Positions 49,097 to 61,044 of a stretch of DNA of 64,000 nt are shown one piece after another. The DNA is taken from positions 428,501 through 492,500 of the forward strand of contig BDSI01000052.1 of NCBI GenBank assembly GCA_003117195.1, in the 5' to 3' direction. Made by a program: the position numbers and the translations under genes. Every line of letters begins with the position of its first letter. Within the stretch, counting starts at the first letter, position 1. The DNA is from Eudorina sp. 2006-703-Eu-15 (lineage: Eukaryota; Chlorophyta; Chlorophyceae; Chlamydomonadales; Volvocaceae). The notes beneath the pieces are model-generated. The model was not told where the DNA came from and ran no database searches. It worked only from the letters and a program-made list of their open reading frames with translations.

Positions 49097-49938
49097 CGCG
49101 CAGCGCAGCGTTGCAATGGACGGTCGGGGCAGCCCTGGCGCCGGGACACGGCCGCACACGTGCACTCAGCAGTTGGCCCCATTGCCTACTCGCCTTGCCA
49201 CCTCTAGCAGCACACGAGCCGCTGCAGATGACTGGCACCAGCAAAAAACAACTCGAGCGCGCGCGCATACACACACGCATACACATACGCTCGACTCTAC
49301 TTTCTCAACGCATGCATGTGCACGTACATCCTTCGTACATTCTCCGTACATCCGGTGCATGCGGGGCTCCCATGCTCCGAAACCTGCAGTAACGGCCTAT
49401 TTAAGTCCTGATTAGGAGGCCCCTATACACTATGCAGGATCCACGAGTGCCGTACAAAAGAATCCGCGCATATGAACAGGCCGAAGCACACATCGGGCAA
49501 TCCGTGCAGGTTCCTGCTCGCACCCCTCGTTCGCACACAACCTCGCAATCACCCACCGCGGGCCACTACCAGCAGCCCTAGCAGCTACGACAGCAACCCC
49601 CCGCGCCCGGTGACGCGCGCAACCTGACAACGCCAAGCACCTTGCACCCAACGCCAATCACCTTCAAAAACCCTGCCCCAGAATAATAATGCAATGATGC
49701 TACTCATGCCGCCGCCACAATGCCGTACGGTTTGCGCCGTACAACGGAAAGCCAGAATACGCAGATGAACACCTAAAGCGGCGCACGGCATCCCATCCTG
49801 TCAGCCTCAGCCAGCGTCACCGCGCTGACCTGGCAAACGTGGCAACGGCAGGGAACCGCAACCCCTCTCTGCAAGGCTGATGAAACATGTCTATGACTGG
49901 ATGCAGGTCAGGACAATTGAAGCACACGCGCGCATACA

Positions 49939-50760
49939 TTATGCGTGGCTTGCGTTCCCAGCCATTCGCTTCTCTGCCTGCGCTGAAACTCTGTTGATCC
50001 GAGTCTGACCGATCGGGGTCTGGTCGAAGGTGATCGCGGGCTGGGCTCCGGAACCGATCAGCAGCCCGATCAGCAGCGCCAGCCAGCGCACCGACTCCGC
50101 CCCTCCCCGCGCCATCACCGCACCCTTCCCCCAAACGCGGAAGTCCATGACTGCACCCCCTGCGCGGCGCGCAAACAAGACACATCAGGGAGTCAGGGCG
50201 GGACCCCTGCCTCCTCGAGCCCGTCCCGTCGGTGACCGGTACCCGTCGGTGACCGGTACCCGTCGGGGACCGGTACCCTTGTGTTGCCAAATGAAGCAAC
50301 ACCTCGCCCAACCGAACGACCGGAGCCCCCGCGGGCTTCGACAGATACGATGCGAAATACGCCTGCTGACCTTGATCAGCGGGCAATGAATCCCACAGAT
50401 ACATACTGCGAAATACGGCCATCTAACGGGACGGGGCGCTTACCTGCCCCACCTGTATCCCCCGCTGCGCTCTCAAACACCCCGTCCACCAGCCATTTGA
50501 GCACGAATAATGGAGGAACCTGGCAGTTTCCGTGCATCGTCGCTGCGCCGGCGGTCTCCAAAGCATGCACCGGGAAATGCCGAAATGCATGCCGCGCACT
50601 TGCCCCCGCCGCACGGTGACGATCCAGACCCCAGGATGCCGGCCGGGGCTGCGATCCCTGAACGTCACCTCCTCAAGAACATGCGCGGTATCGAAATTTG
50701 GGTCGGCCAGCTCCTTCCGCCACAATCTCCGCCCCAAAACAAAGACTTGTCGATGTAAAT
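49939..50760 (-). CDS. Unrecognised multi-exon gene fragment (tentative)
   Basis: Several protein-like pieces lie in order on the minus strand. ADPNFDTAHVLEEVTF and GRHPGVWIVTVRRG are at about 50700-50620. FVLKWLVDGVFESAAGDTGG is at about 50505-50446 and ends at a good donor, cag then gtaagc (50445). QQAYFASYLSKPAGAPVVRL and LGEVLLHLATQG follow at about 50365-50285. A hydrophobic segment, WLALLIGLLIGSG, is in the frame ending at 49939, which would make a membrane-anchored C-terminus. The second and third pieces join in frame if the acceptor is at about 50372. I do not recognise the family, and the start and the complete exon set are unknown. Confidence 0.35.
50226..50280. repeat. 18-bp tandem repeat
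   Basis: Three copies of cgtcggtgaccggtaccc (the last with cggggacc), each containing the palindrome ggtacc, within the tentative gene region. Confidence 0.85.
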
Positions 50761-51561
50761 AGCTCTATCTCCCTTTGCACGTTGCACATGGAATAAGGTC
50801 TAGATAATCTTGGGGAAACCAGCAATGCTAAAAAAGGTGCATGTTTTTGCATCTCGCGCATGCTCGCGCGCACACGAGCCCTCGCCCGCCCACCGCTAGC
50901 TCGCTGGCAGGCGGGCCAAGGGTAGCTGTAGATGCCCGAAGCCACAAGTGTCCAACGTCGTTCGTTAATCGTCGCACGACAATCATTTACCTAATTCGAT
51001 AACATTCTGGCACACAATAGCACTGGGCCGCAAACTCCTGACTTGAACCTGCAAAGCGTCGAATGGGAGGGAAAGCTGCCCTCCATGGTGCTGAATGGCC
51101 CAAATCAATCCAACTTAGAATAACATATTATTATGATTCTCAGCAGGCAGCGTTATGCTGGCGAAGAGGATGGAGAATCGTCAACGCACTGCTTTCCTGC
51201 AGACCGGTTCCAGTCACAGTCACCACTATCAAACCTCTAACAACTTCAACCCTAATCCACAAATTCCCTTCAACTCTTTGAAAGCGCGCACGCCAAAATG
51301 ACGGCCTTTGAAACCATACTCGAAACCCCGCGACAAACGAAGGTCGATAGATGTGACGGCTTCTTCCAGCCGCCTTCGCATTTCCTGAAAACGGATTTCC
51401 TAGCCGTTAACTTGGAACTACACAATAAATTGGCAGGTCTTGCATAAGAGATTCGCCGTGTAGTGCCGTAAAAGAGGCGCATTTTTAGGCAACAAACAAG
51501 AAACCCAACAAACCAGCCCACGAGTCCGCGAACTACCCAAACTCAAAACAGTTCCTGATAC
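50761..51561. other. Spacer downstream of the SAND/VARL gene
   Basis: AT-richer than the flanking coding DNA; no gene recognised. It probably includes the 3' untranslated region of the minus-strand gene ending at 51562. Confidence 0.4.
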
Positions 51562-52873
51562 CTAAGTCAATTCATCATCACAAGTCATCTCTGCCTCATC
51601 TTGCGCGACGCCCTCACCGTACAAGTCTGCCATGGGGTAGGGCTCAGAGAACGACTCCGTGAATGACAAAGCCTTCAACAGCCGTACATGCACGGGACGC
51701 CCTCGAGGGCCATACACGTAACCAGCGCTGGCTGAGCGGCAGGCGGTCCACGCTCGGCCTGTGGTGGTCACTGCGGCTGGGGCGGGTTGCGCCCGATAGT
51801 CCTCCCCCGTTATAGTCGCTACGGCATGTGCCGCGGCGTTGGCCGCGGCGACGTTCGGCCCGTTGACGGCTGCATGGCTGGCCGCTGGGGCGCGAGCTCG
51901 TACGACGCCACGTGGGCCAGGGCAGGATTGCGCCTCGAACGAGCTGCTGCCGTTGTCGTACCCTGCGACGGCATGAGGCGGCTGCTCGGCATCTTCGGCG
52001 TGACGCCACGCTACGTACGGATGGTACGGCTTGCAGTACCGGCGTGCACCCGCACGAAGGCGCTGTGGTCCGCCGTCGCTGTGGTCTGGCGGCGGCGGCG
52101 CCGCCATGGCTGCTACTGGGTAGCGAATCACCCCTGCAGCTTGTGCGGTAGGCTGAGCCGTCGGGGCCCCCGGCGGCACTGGCGCCCTGCTGGGGCCCCC
52201 AGTTGGGCCTCTGGGCCACTCGTACGGCTCCGGTACGACAACACTGTGGTACTGTATCTGCTGCGGCGGCCCTGTGTATCGGCCGAGGCCTGTGCCGCCA
52301 GGCAAACCCCCGCCGCACAACGACAGGGCTCTGTTGGGCTTTGGATACAGCAGCGACGGTCGTGACGTCACCGCTTCGGGAGCGCACTGCCCACGGGCAT
52401 GGCGGGGTATCGTTCGTACAAAAGCTCCGTACGGTACTGCATGTGTGTACGGCGCTCCCCGCGGCGGCACTGCCCCTTGTGCCAGAGCCGTGGAGGCGTC
52501 ATTAACCGCGGGCGGGCTGCTGTGCACGCGGTGTAGTATCGCAGCTTTGCGGGGTGGCGGGTACAGCTGAGGCGCCGTCGCGGCTGATCCTGGGTGGCAG
52601 GACGGTACGGCAGCGTACGAGCTGTACGGTGGAGGCGCCGGTCGTGCCAGCTTATACCGCGCTGCTGGCGGCGCTCCCCACGCGTCCATGGCGCCGTGAT
52701 GCCTCCAGTACGATACCTCCGACCCGCCGTACATCTCCCCCTGGCTGTCCGGGTTTGAAGTCTCGTACGCTTCCTCATCATAGTACGGCAGACCGGCTCC
52801 TTCGCATAGGACGCCCCCGGCATTCACTGCGACAGCCCTATCGGCGTCGCCGCCGGCGCCAGTGGGCGCAGAA

Positions 52874-52909
<36 letters not shown>

Positions 52910-55900
52910 GCGGCGGATGGTGCCGTACCATAGGTCCGCGCCGGGCGCGCCCTCACCTCCCGCACTTCATGCGTCGGCGACTGCAAACACGAGGATCCGT
53001 TGCCCGACTTGCGCGTGGCTGCTTCTCCCGCGCCTGCCGTCGCCACCTCTAACATGGTTGGATTGCTACTGTCAATCACGGCGGCGGCGCCGCCGACGCC
53101 ACCACGACTGCCGTCCTGCTGCTGACCTCCGCTGTCCGTGCTGCTGCAAAACCCGCCGCCGTCGGAGCCAGACCGCACTTCACGCCGCTGCTCCGTCAGG
53201 CGGGGCCACGCCCTCTGGTTGGTCTCTGGTTTCGGAGCGCCCGGCATGGGCCCCGTGTACGGCATCGGCGGCGGCGGCGGCGGCGATGACGGGCCTGTCC
53301 GCGGCGACGGCTTCCGACCGCATTCGCTGTCCGCGGAAACGGGCTGGGGCGGCAGCGGCATGCCGGCGGCCGGCGCGCCGGCGGCGACGCCGTCGTGCTC
53401 CGCCTCCGCGTCGGTGGGAATCGACACCGTGGGCGTGGTGAAGCCCGCAGTGCACATCGCCGCCGCCATGGCGGTGACGCCGCTGCCGTACGTAGTCAGC
53501 GGTGACGACACACGGGCCTTGTCGGTCCGCGCGGGTTTCTCGCCAAGCACACGGGCGGCGGTGGCGGTGGCGGTGGCGGTGGCGGCACCACCACCGGTGA
53601 CGAGTGCGAACCGGTCGCTGTCCTCGGCGACCCTCGCCGCCGCCGCCGCCGCGGCGGCGGCGGCGGCCATCGCCGACGCCGCGGCGGAGGCACAGACGCT
53701 ACTGCCAGCGGGCGCGCGTGATGCTTCTTCGGCGGCAATCAGCGCCGCTGCCGCCGCGGCGGCGGCGGCGCCATATCCACTCCGCGGCGCTCTTCCGACG
53801 CCGAGCGCCTGGTGGCGGGGCCGGCCCCGCGGCCGCAACGGCGGCTCCGGCGAAATGGCCTTGCCGTTGGCTCTGCCCCGGGTTGCGTTGTTGCCCACTC
53901 GGTTAGGTCCCTTGAACACAGGCAGACCGTGAAGCTGCAGCCAGTCTCCCAGAGTTTCGTTTGCGTAGATGTAGCTGCTACCGCCCGGGGCAAGGTCTGC
54001 GCCGTTGAGCTCCCACGCCGGTTGCTGCTGCTGCTGCTGCTGCTGTTGCTTTTTCATCAGTCGAGCCGCTACCGCCGCTGCGCCGCCTGCGACGTCAGCG
54101 CGCTCCAGTACCCGGATGGATCGGTACCATTTGGCCATGCTGCAGCCGCACAACTGCGCAGGGAAGCCGCAGCCGCAGCAGTAGGAGGTGGCGGGCGAGG
54201 AAGAGGGTCGTGATCGCCGAAGCGGAAAGGGGTAGGGAGGTGCTTGGCACCGCAACGGAAGGCCGGATGGCCAACCCTTGACACATCGGGGCCAACCAAA
54301 CATTCCCGCAGCGAGCCTCAACGCACCCGAATACACGTGGCATACACATGGCATGCAGTTGGGCAGGTCCTTGCCGACGCCCCGGAGATGAGCCACACAA
54401 GCGCTGTCACACCCAACTGTCCGTTCGCCCTAGTCCGCCCCATCCTTTCCCCCACATGTCTGGTGTGTTACCTGCCTCCCACCTGTCGCGGCCCCCCTCG
54501 TCCCGCATTAGCGCGGCTCGATCCGCACCCAACGCACCCAACGGACCCAACGCACCCAACGAACCCAACGAACCCAACGCACCCTCTCAAATTGGCTACG
54601 GCTGACCCACGCATCGCTCATGGCGTGGTTCAGCAGCCGGATGCACTCCCAGCAGTTCATGTACCGCACAGGATCGAAGAGCCCGAGCAGCGGTTGGCCG
54701 TTAACTCCGCCGCCGCCGCTGCCAGAGGTCACAAGGTTGGGGATGCCTACGATCACCGGGTGTGGTACGTCGGTGCTGATAGCGCCATGCCTCGGGTCCC
54801 AAGTGCCCACGTCAGCGGCAGCAGCAGCGGCCAGGGCAAGGACGGGCTGCCGCGTCACCAGCACCGGCGTTGGATCGGGCTCAGACACGGCTGCCGTGGC
54901 GGGCCTGCTTGGGGAGCCGTCGGCGCCGTTGGCGCACGGCAGAGCAGCGGCGGAGGCGCCACCGCTGCCGTGGACGGCGTGGACGGGGCTGCGGACTGCA
55001 CTTGCCCCGTCCCCGACTCCCTGCGTTGCCGCCGCCGCTGCCACCCTTGGCGGCACCGGAGTCGACACCGCCGCCACCGCCGCCGCCGCGGTCGCCGCCG
55101 CCTGCGGCAGAACCTGCGGTAGAGCCTGCGGCGGCGGCGGCGGCGGCGGCTCCAGCTGCTGCGCGGAATTCACCGCCGGGTTTCTGGGTCCCGCCTGTCC
55201 CAAACTGCCGCTGCGCGCCAACGCCAAAGACGGGCCCTGGGCCCTGCCGGCACTTTTTGTTGAAAGCTGCTTGCACGGCCGTTCCGCGGACCTGTCGCGG
55301 GCAACCCCTTCCTCCGCCGCGGTCAGCAACAGCAAGGCTTCCTCGAGTGATGGCGACTGCGGCCGCAACGGCACCTCCGCCGCACCCAACAACGCCCCAT
55401 CCTGCGCCTCGTCCTGCCCCGGGGAAATCTCTCGAAGTCCCCCGCCGCCGGCACAGAAGGTACGGATGCGGATCCTGAAGTCTGGATCGACGACGGGCGG
55501 CGGCGCGGAGGCAGAGGCGGGCGTGGCGGTGACGCTGGCGCTGGGGTTCGGGTCGCTGGGGTGCTGCGGCCCCCGCTGGTACGGCACCTCCTGCGACCCC
55601 TGCTGTAGCTGAGGCAGTGGCGGAGGCGGCCGGACCGCCCTGACCTCTAGCGCGCCGTCGAACTCGTTGGCATCGTTGCAGACGGCGACCTCGTCACCGT
55701 CCGTTACTGACCGACCCCTGGGTCGCAGCGGCGTCAAGACGAGTGCAGCGGCCGAGGAGCCTGCGCCGCATGCTAGTCGAAACCCGGAGCGGGGGACGCT
55801 GCCGCCGTTGTCCCTGCCGCCACCGGCGGCTGTACCGCCGCCGCCGTCGACCTCGTCCGCCTGTATGGCCGCAACCGCCTCGCGGATCCTGCAGTACAGC

Positions 55901-56664
55901 TCCCTAGAGCTGTCCTCGTGTTGGCGGCGGCGCAGCAGTTCTTGACCCGCGGCCGCTGGACTGCCATCGTCGGATTGGGCCGCGGTGGTGGTCCTCCTCC
56001 CGTCGCCGACCTCGGCAATCCCACGCACTGGCCACCGAACGCAGGACGCCACCGGCAGCGCGTAGGCCGCCCGGTTAGCTGTCCCGCCCAGACCCGGCGG
56101 GCAGGCGGCGTCGAAGCCCGCAGAAATCTGCTCGGCCGCCATGACCTCTACCATACAGCTGTCGTACACGCCCCTGAAGCCGCTTCCCCTAGGGTTCTTC
56201 TGCGCGGACCCGGGGCCGAGCTCTGCTGGACACGTCAGCCTGCCGGACTTGACCCCGAGCTGGTGAGCAGCCGCGGCGCCGGGTGCTGGCGCGGCAGAGG
56301 GCGCCTGTGCAGCGACCCCAGCGCCCAAAGGCCACGGTTCCCCCCCTTGGGCAGGGAGCGGCAGCTCATCCTCATCCTGCGGGGCGGTGGCCTGCAGGCG
56401 GACGCGCCTGCGTTTCGGGGACAGGTCTGTGGCCTTTAGGCAGTCCCAAGCGGGGCCCAGGTTGTCGTGGTCCATGACGTCATCGCGGGCTGATAATATG
56501 GGAAGCTGCGCGCTGCCTTTGGCACCGCGGCCGGCTGCGGCCGCTGCGGCTTGCGCAGCGGGTCTGGCCGCCGCGCCAACTGCCGCCGCGCTTCCCTGAC
56601 TACGAGACGCCTGGCGGGCCGATTCCGGAAGCCAAGCGTGCTCCTGAATAGACTGACGCTGCAT
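51562..56664 (-). CDS. Large SAND-domain (VARL/regA-like) putative transcription factor, 2 coding exons
   Basis: Exon 1 runs 56664-54583 and exon 2 54153-51562, joined in phase 0: about 1557 aa. The intron splits a SAND-type DNA-binding domain. The first half is MNCWECIRLLNHAMSDAWVS then RSQFER (about 669-694). The second half is LCGCSMAKWYRSIRVLER (695-712), then an insert with about nine Gln, and LGDWLQLHGLPVF (762-774). This matches the WVSPSEFE / K-W-RSI / LG-WL-HGL pattern of the volvocine VARL family, which includes regA and rls genes. The rest is low complexity: poly-Ala runs, Pro and Gly runs, a basic patch PKRRRVR near residue 86 that may be a nuclear signal, and an acidic end. The ATG at 56664 is the first in frame after a stop at about 56735, but an upstream exon could replace it. 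Probable nuclear regulator; I cannot tell which paralogue it is. Confidence 0.82.
54527..54584 (-). repeat. 9-bp repeat with reiterated 5' splice sites at start of VARL intron
   Basis: In transcript sense the intron starts with about six or seven copies of gtgcgttgg (variants gttcgttgg, gtccgttgg). The donor hexamer GTGCGT occurs three times, immediately after 54583, 54556 and 54538. Spacing is a multiple of nine, so using a later donor would keep the frame and add Val-Arg-Trp units. Confidence 0.8.
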
Positions 56665-59228
56665 GATTGAAGGAGGAGGGGCGCCCTCAGGAGGCAGCGC
56701 GGTACTCGACTCCGTTAACTTGCGCAACGTTTAGGTAGATGCCATGTTCCTTCACGGCGAGCAGCTGCTCATGCACGTCAGATTATTGGGGAGGTTTGGT
56801 ATCTGAACATGAGTGATGAAGCTGTTATATTTTTCGACAACGCGACTCGGCCGCGGGGTCCTTGAACAAAGTCTCCGGGCGTACACGTATCGATCCCACC
56901 AGCTCCTGAGCCAGCCGCAAACCTGCAAACATAGTTTATATTACGTATTATTATTTCTACAATGAGCACGTGTACTGCATGCAACGCGAGGCGGGATGTG
57001 TTTCAACGGTGTCAGGAGAGGAAACATATGCGTAACAACAAATCCTACCTGAAAGCGTCGGTTGCGACAGGATAGCACTCTTGCTTAAATGTAATTTTTT
57101 TGGAATAAAACTACTCCATTGCAAGGGCGCTTTCTGCGAGGGAAGGTGGGCGCCCACCATGCAAGTTTTCGATCACAGCTGGACCATGTGTTGGAAGAAA
57201 GCATAAGCAACTAGTTTGTATCAGTAAAGTTCAATCAGGTACCATTAAGATGGAGCTGCAACCGCAGACGACAGGGCATGGCCGGCGGCCTCCCTTACAA
57301 GTGCCGCCAAGCATAGAACAGCATCCAAATCACCAAGTTTCACAAAGGACATGCCACAAGACTCTTACCTGAGACGGAGTACCTTCCCTATATTGTCGCC
57401 AGAGCACGATCAGCCTGTTCAACGAATAAACCACAAAGCAGCCCCTGTCTACGCCCTAAACTTCAGGTCGCACTCCTTTTATCCTCAAGAGTGATTATTG
57501 TAAACATTGATGACAGTACTCAGCTTGGAGCCGATGGACAGACTATCCACGCCCACCTCAAACGCTGTCCATTTTGTTATCTTCGCGAGGACAGAGCCAT
57601 TTCGGAAAAGCTTCAGTGCTTAAAGGACTATGGTAATATCATCCATAATCTATTTCTCTTAAGTGCATGTGCCTTTATATAAAAGGTTTCCGTTTGGATC
57701 TACACATTGAGGTCACTTCTAGTCGTACGCAACAGCTCAATCAGCTGCACTGGACTTAATGCAGCTACAACGTAGATTGTATTTGACAAACACTAATGTG
57801 ATGTTGCGTGCCACGCTTGCCGTGGAAGTTACAATGCGTTCACTGCGCTTGATATGCAAGTCTGGCAGCATGCGCACGCGTTTCCAACTTAGTTCAAGGC
57901 ATTGCGACGCATGGTTCCGCTTCTTGCTGGAGGGTCTCAAGCAGGGACCTCGAGACGCCTTCGCGGCTGGAAACCGTTCTGCAACCACGGCGTACGGCGG
58001 TGTCAGCGTGCTGAAACTCCCCTTTGCAACTGTAGGTATTCCGGCAACATGAGCGTTCAAATAAATAGAGGTTATCCTTATCATGCTCCCTTCCTGGCGC
58101 GCCAGCAAATCACATGCCCCTGTCTCAGGCGTCCGTCGAGCGTCCTCAGCACCCTGGCGCCAGGCAGAGGCGACGGCTGAAATCGTTTCTGTCGTCTGAT
58201 CACCTAAGAGAAATGACAGTTGAGACATGCATCAAGCTCTTAAACACAGCGAAGGAAACGGCGTGCGGCGGCCGCTTCTCGAACCTGCGTCGTTTCAAGT
58301 TGCGGCCCTCAAAACACGGAACCTGAACCGTCCGCGCCACAATGTTGCGCGAAGATCGAGGGTGGCGCTCCGTCCGAAGCCCCTGCCTAGATGCTGTCAA
58401 TTTGCCATACATGCAACCAACAGGTCCCGTGCGTCAAAATCAACCATGGCGCTGCTCGCACGTCCGTGTGCGGGTTGTGCTTTGGTTGGCTTCCCGCAGC
58501 GGCAAAACGGCCGATGCGTCGGGGCGGAGCAAGACTCCTTTGGAGTTTCGATACCGCCCGCGCCGGTGCGCCATCGCTTGCACTGCAGACGTCAGAAGCC
58601 CAGACGCCGCCCGCGACCGCACGGGGGGCCATCACGTTTCCAGCTGCTGTATCCCACGACCGCCGCCCCACCGCGATGTCGCGCCATATCATGACCACAA
58701 CGACCACAACGACCACCCACCACCACCACCGCACTGCCGCCAGCACCTTCTCGCCGTGCGACATCCCATTCCAACATGCCACAGAGCCGCACACCCTGGG
58801 ACCAAGGCCAGGGGGGGTCCACGTGAGCTGAAGTGACAGCCCGCCCTCTCCTGGTCAGTCCAGCAATGCAGCCGCACAATCATACCGCTGGTGCCTCATC
58901 CTTATGCTGTTCGAACATCCGAGATGTCCAGGTCCGTGATCCAGGTTCCGCGTGTCTCTTTGGAGCAGTCAGGACGGCCGCAGTGCCAGAACCAGTATCA
59001 GTATCAGTAGGAGCAAAACCCTAGAAGGACAAGCAGCAGGAACCCACCACCACCGGCCGATGCGCCGGCCGGCAGTGCCGACTGACGAACGCAATCAAGC
59101 TGTGGCCGCCACCACCGCTGCTCTCCCGCTGAAGGCCCGGAACCCCAACTCGCTGTTTTTCTTTTTACCCCCCAACTGAAAGAACTCCGACGTACCCGGC
59201 TCAAAGTCACATCAGTTTCCGAGGCCTC
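56665..59228. other. VARL leader region and spacer
   Basis: On the minus strand there are intron-like signals upstream of the VARL coding start: acceptors tatgtttgcag (ending about 56930) and gacgctttcag (about 57050) followed by non-conserved sequence. This suggests an untranslated leader with introns and short upstream ORFs. No further coding sequence is recognised up to the tautomerase gene. A degenerate accacaacg repeat occurs at about 58692-58736. Confidence 0.4.
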
Positions 59229-61044
59229 TCAGGCGCCCTGTGCGCCGCCGAGACTGTTGCGGTTGCTGCCGGGCACCGCGAACGTGGCGATGTTTGACCC
59301 CACGGCGATGTTCTCCACCGGCAGCTCCTCGAAGAAGGTGTTGATGCGAAGGGGATCCAGGTCTGCTCCACACAGACACAGACGGATAGGCGTCGCGGCC
59401 GCGCGCGGCGTCACAAATGCGATGAAGCGAAACGAAAGGAGATGGGGCGTGGCTTTCTTTTCATTTCACGTCCGAGTCGCGGGACTCCCGAGTCGTCGCA
59501 TGCGGGGCCCCATCGAACCGTTAACAGCGAAGGCGGGCGCCGCATGATGGGTGGACCGTGGGGAATGGGGCTGGGCGGCGCCGCACAGCACGGTCTGGTT
59601 TGGGTTGGACTGGCGCGACGGTCAACGAAGCACACGGGGGCACGGCGCCCGCATCCCCCTCTCGCACGGGATTGCCACCCGTCCCATCCATCCCACATTA
59701 CGGCTGAGCCCATCCCACGTCACGACTGTGCGGTCGAGACGGCTGTCGACGGCAAGGTGTCGACCCTACCTACCTGCAAAGGCCGCTGTGAGGATGCCGA
59801 CGATCTCCAGCACCAGGTTCCTGCGGGCCTCCGCAACGATCTGCTGGGCGCTGCTCCGCACAGTGACCTGCGCGCCGCAACAAAGGGGGTAAGCGGCCAT
59901 TACGCACCGACCCACCGGGTCACACGATAACGATACGACATAGAGAGGCCTCGGGAGTCTACACCGGGTCTACACGGGGTCCAAGTTACTATCGCATCGC
60001 AGTGTCCATGCAGGGCGGCGAAGGCCGACGTGGGAGCACGGCACGGCGTGCGCCAGGACCCCAGGGGCGCCGGTGTGGGGTCGTCAAGCAACCATTCAGT
60101 GTTGTACTCTTGTGCACGAAGGAAGAGATGGAGAGGCGGGGTGCTGTCATGCACACAGCGCCCATCGCAACATGGGGACTTGGGGAGCCTTTCAAGCTGA
60201 CGTCGTGGCGTGGGTCGCCGACATGCCCGGGGAGGGGAGTGGGGGTGAACCTCCACGGGACCGGGGCCGGGCGTCTCGATTGCAAATGTTTGTTGCGACA
60301 TCGCTACCGCCAGTCAGGCGGTAATATTGGTCGGCTAGCACGCCGCTGTTTCCCCTTCCCCAAGTCGTGCATCAGACAAGTCCTGGGTTTCCCGAAGCTG
60401 TACCGCTCTGTGACCCCGCGAGCCTTGATGCGGGCTCAGGCTCAGCAGGTACCGGTAGGGGCCGTCAGTGCGCGATGCTCCCCATAGACAGGTTGGGTGG
60501 ATTCGCCTCGGTCCACTCACATATACAGCGGCCTTCTCATAGTTGTCGCCAAAGGAGAAGAACTGGTTGTCCAGAAGCAGAACGTGGACGTGACTGGCTG
60601 GGACCTGGCGACATCGGGCGGGGGAAGGCAGCAGGGAACGCAAGCCGGTCAGGCGTGTAAGCTGTCGCAGGCGACACAGAGTTCGATAACTCAAGCACAT
60701 GTTGTACCTGCACACCTATGCTCACGCGGGACGTTAATACGGTGTCACTCACGAGAGTTGCTGACACTGAAATTCGACAGCTTTCAAAAAGCCACAATCT
60801 GCATTCGTTTTGTGCATCACACTCTTAATGGACTCTAAAATCCACCACCAACAACCAGGCTACAAGTTGTCCAGACGTAAGAGGTGCAAAGGTTCCACCC
60901 ATAGCCCCTGACGTGCAACACATGCGTTCGGCCTTCACAGCGTACCCTGCATTCTGCCGCGACGAGTTCTGTCAGGCCTTTGGCCACCGCCTTCTTGGTC
61001 TCGAGGCTTGCCTCCTTGTTAACAACAATCTGGATGACTGGCAT
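59229..61044 (-). CDS. Tautomerase-superfamily (MIF-like) small protein, 4 exons
   Basis: Exons: 61044-60946, 60604-60521, 59867-59774, 59362-59229; 411 nt in phase, 136 aa. It begins MPVIQIVVNKEASLETKKAV: after removal of Met, Pro would be N-terminal, the catalytic base of the 4-oxalocrotonate tautomerase/MIF superfamily. The pattern of a beta strand, a helix with KKAVAKGLTELV, a second strand HVHVLLLDNQ, a second helix SAQQIVAEARRNLVLEIVGI, and a last strand IATFAV fits one beta-alpha-beta repeat unit pair. The substrate is unknown; keto-enol tautomerisation of a small 2-keto acid is the family activity. It is a little longer than typical MIF (about 115 aa), with a C-terminal Gly/Asn/Ser-rich tail. 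The last exon boundary (acceptor gtgtggagcag) and phases agree. Confidence 0.72.

Larger units (their letters stand above)
46387..49938. other. Repeat-rich spacer downstream of MOT1
   Basis: No gene recognised. It includes the MOT1 3' untranslated region, several GTACGGC heptamers (for example near 46683-46720), and the arrays at 48063-48246, 48660-48717 and 48993-49096 listed separately. The long open frames over the arrays are products of stop-free repeat units. Confidence 0.5.

Noticed and set aside
54244..55612. Long open frames on the plus strand opposite the VARL gene
   Set aside because: They are GC-rich antisense shadows of the SAND-gene exon; residue content is arbitrary (Arg/Pro/Ala) and no domain is present.
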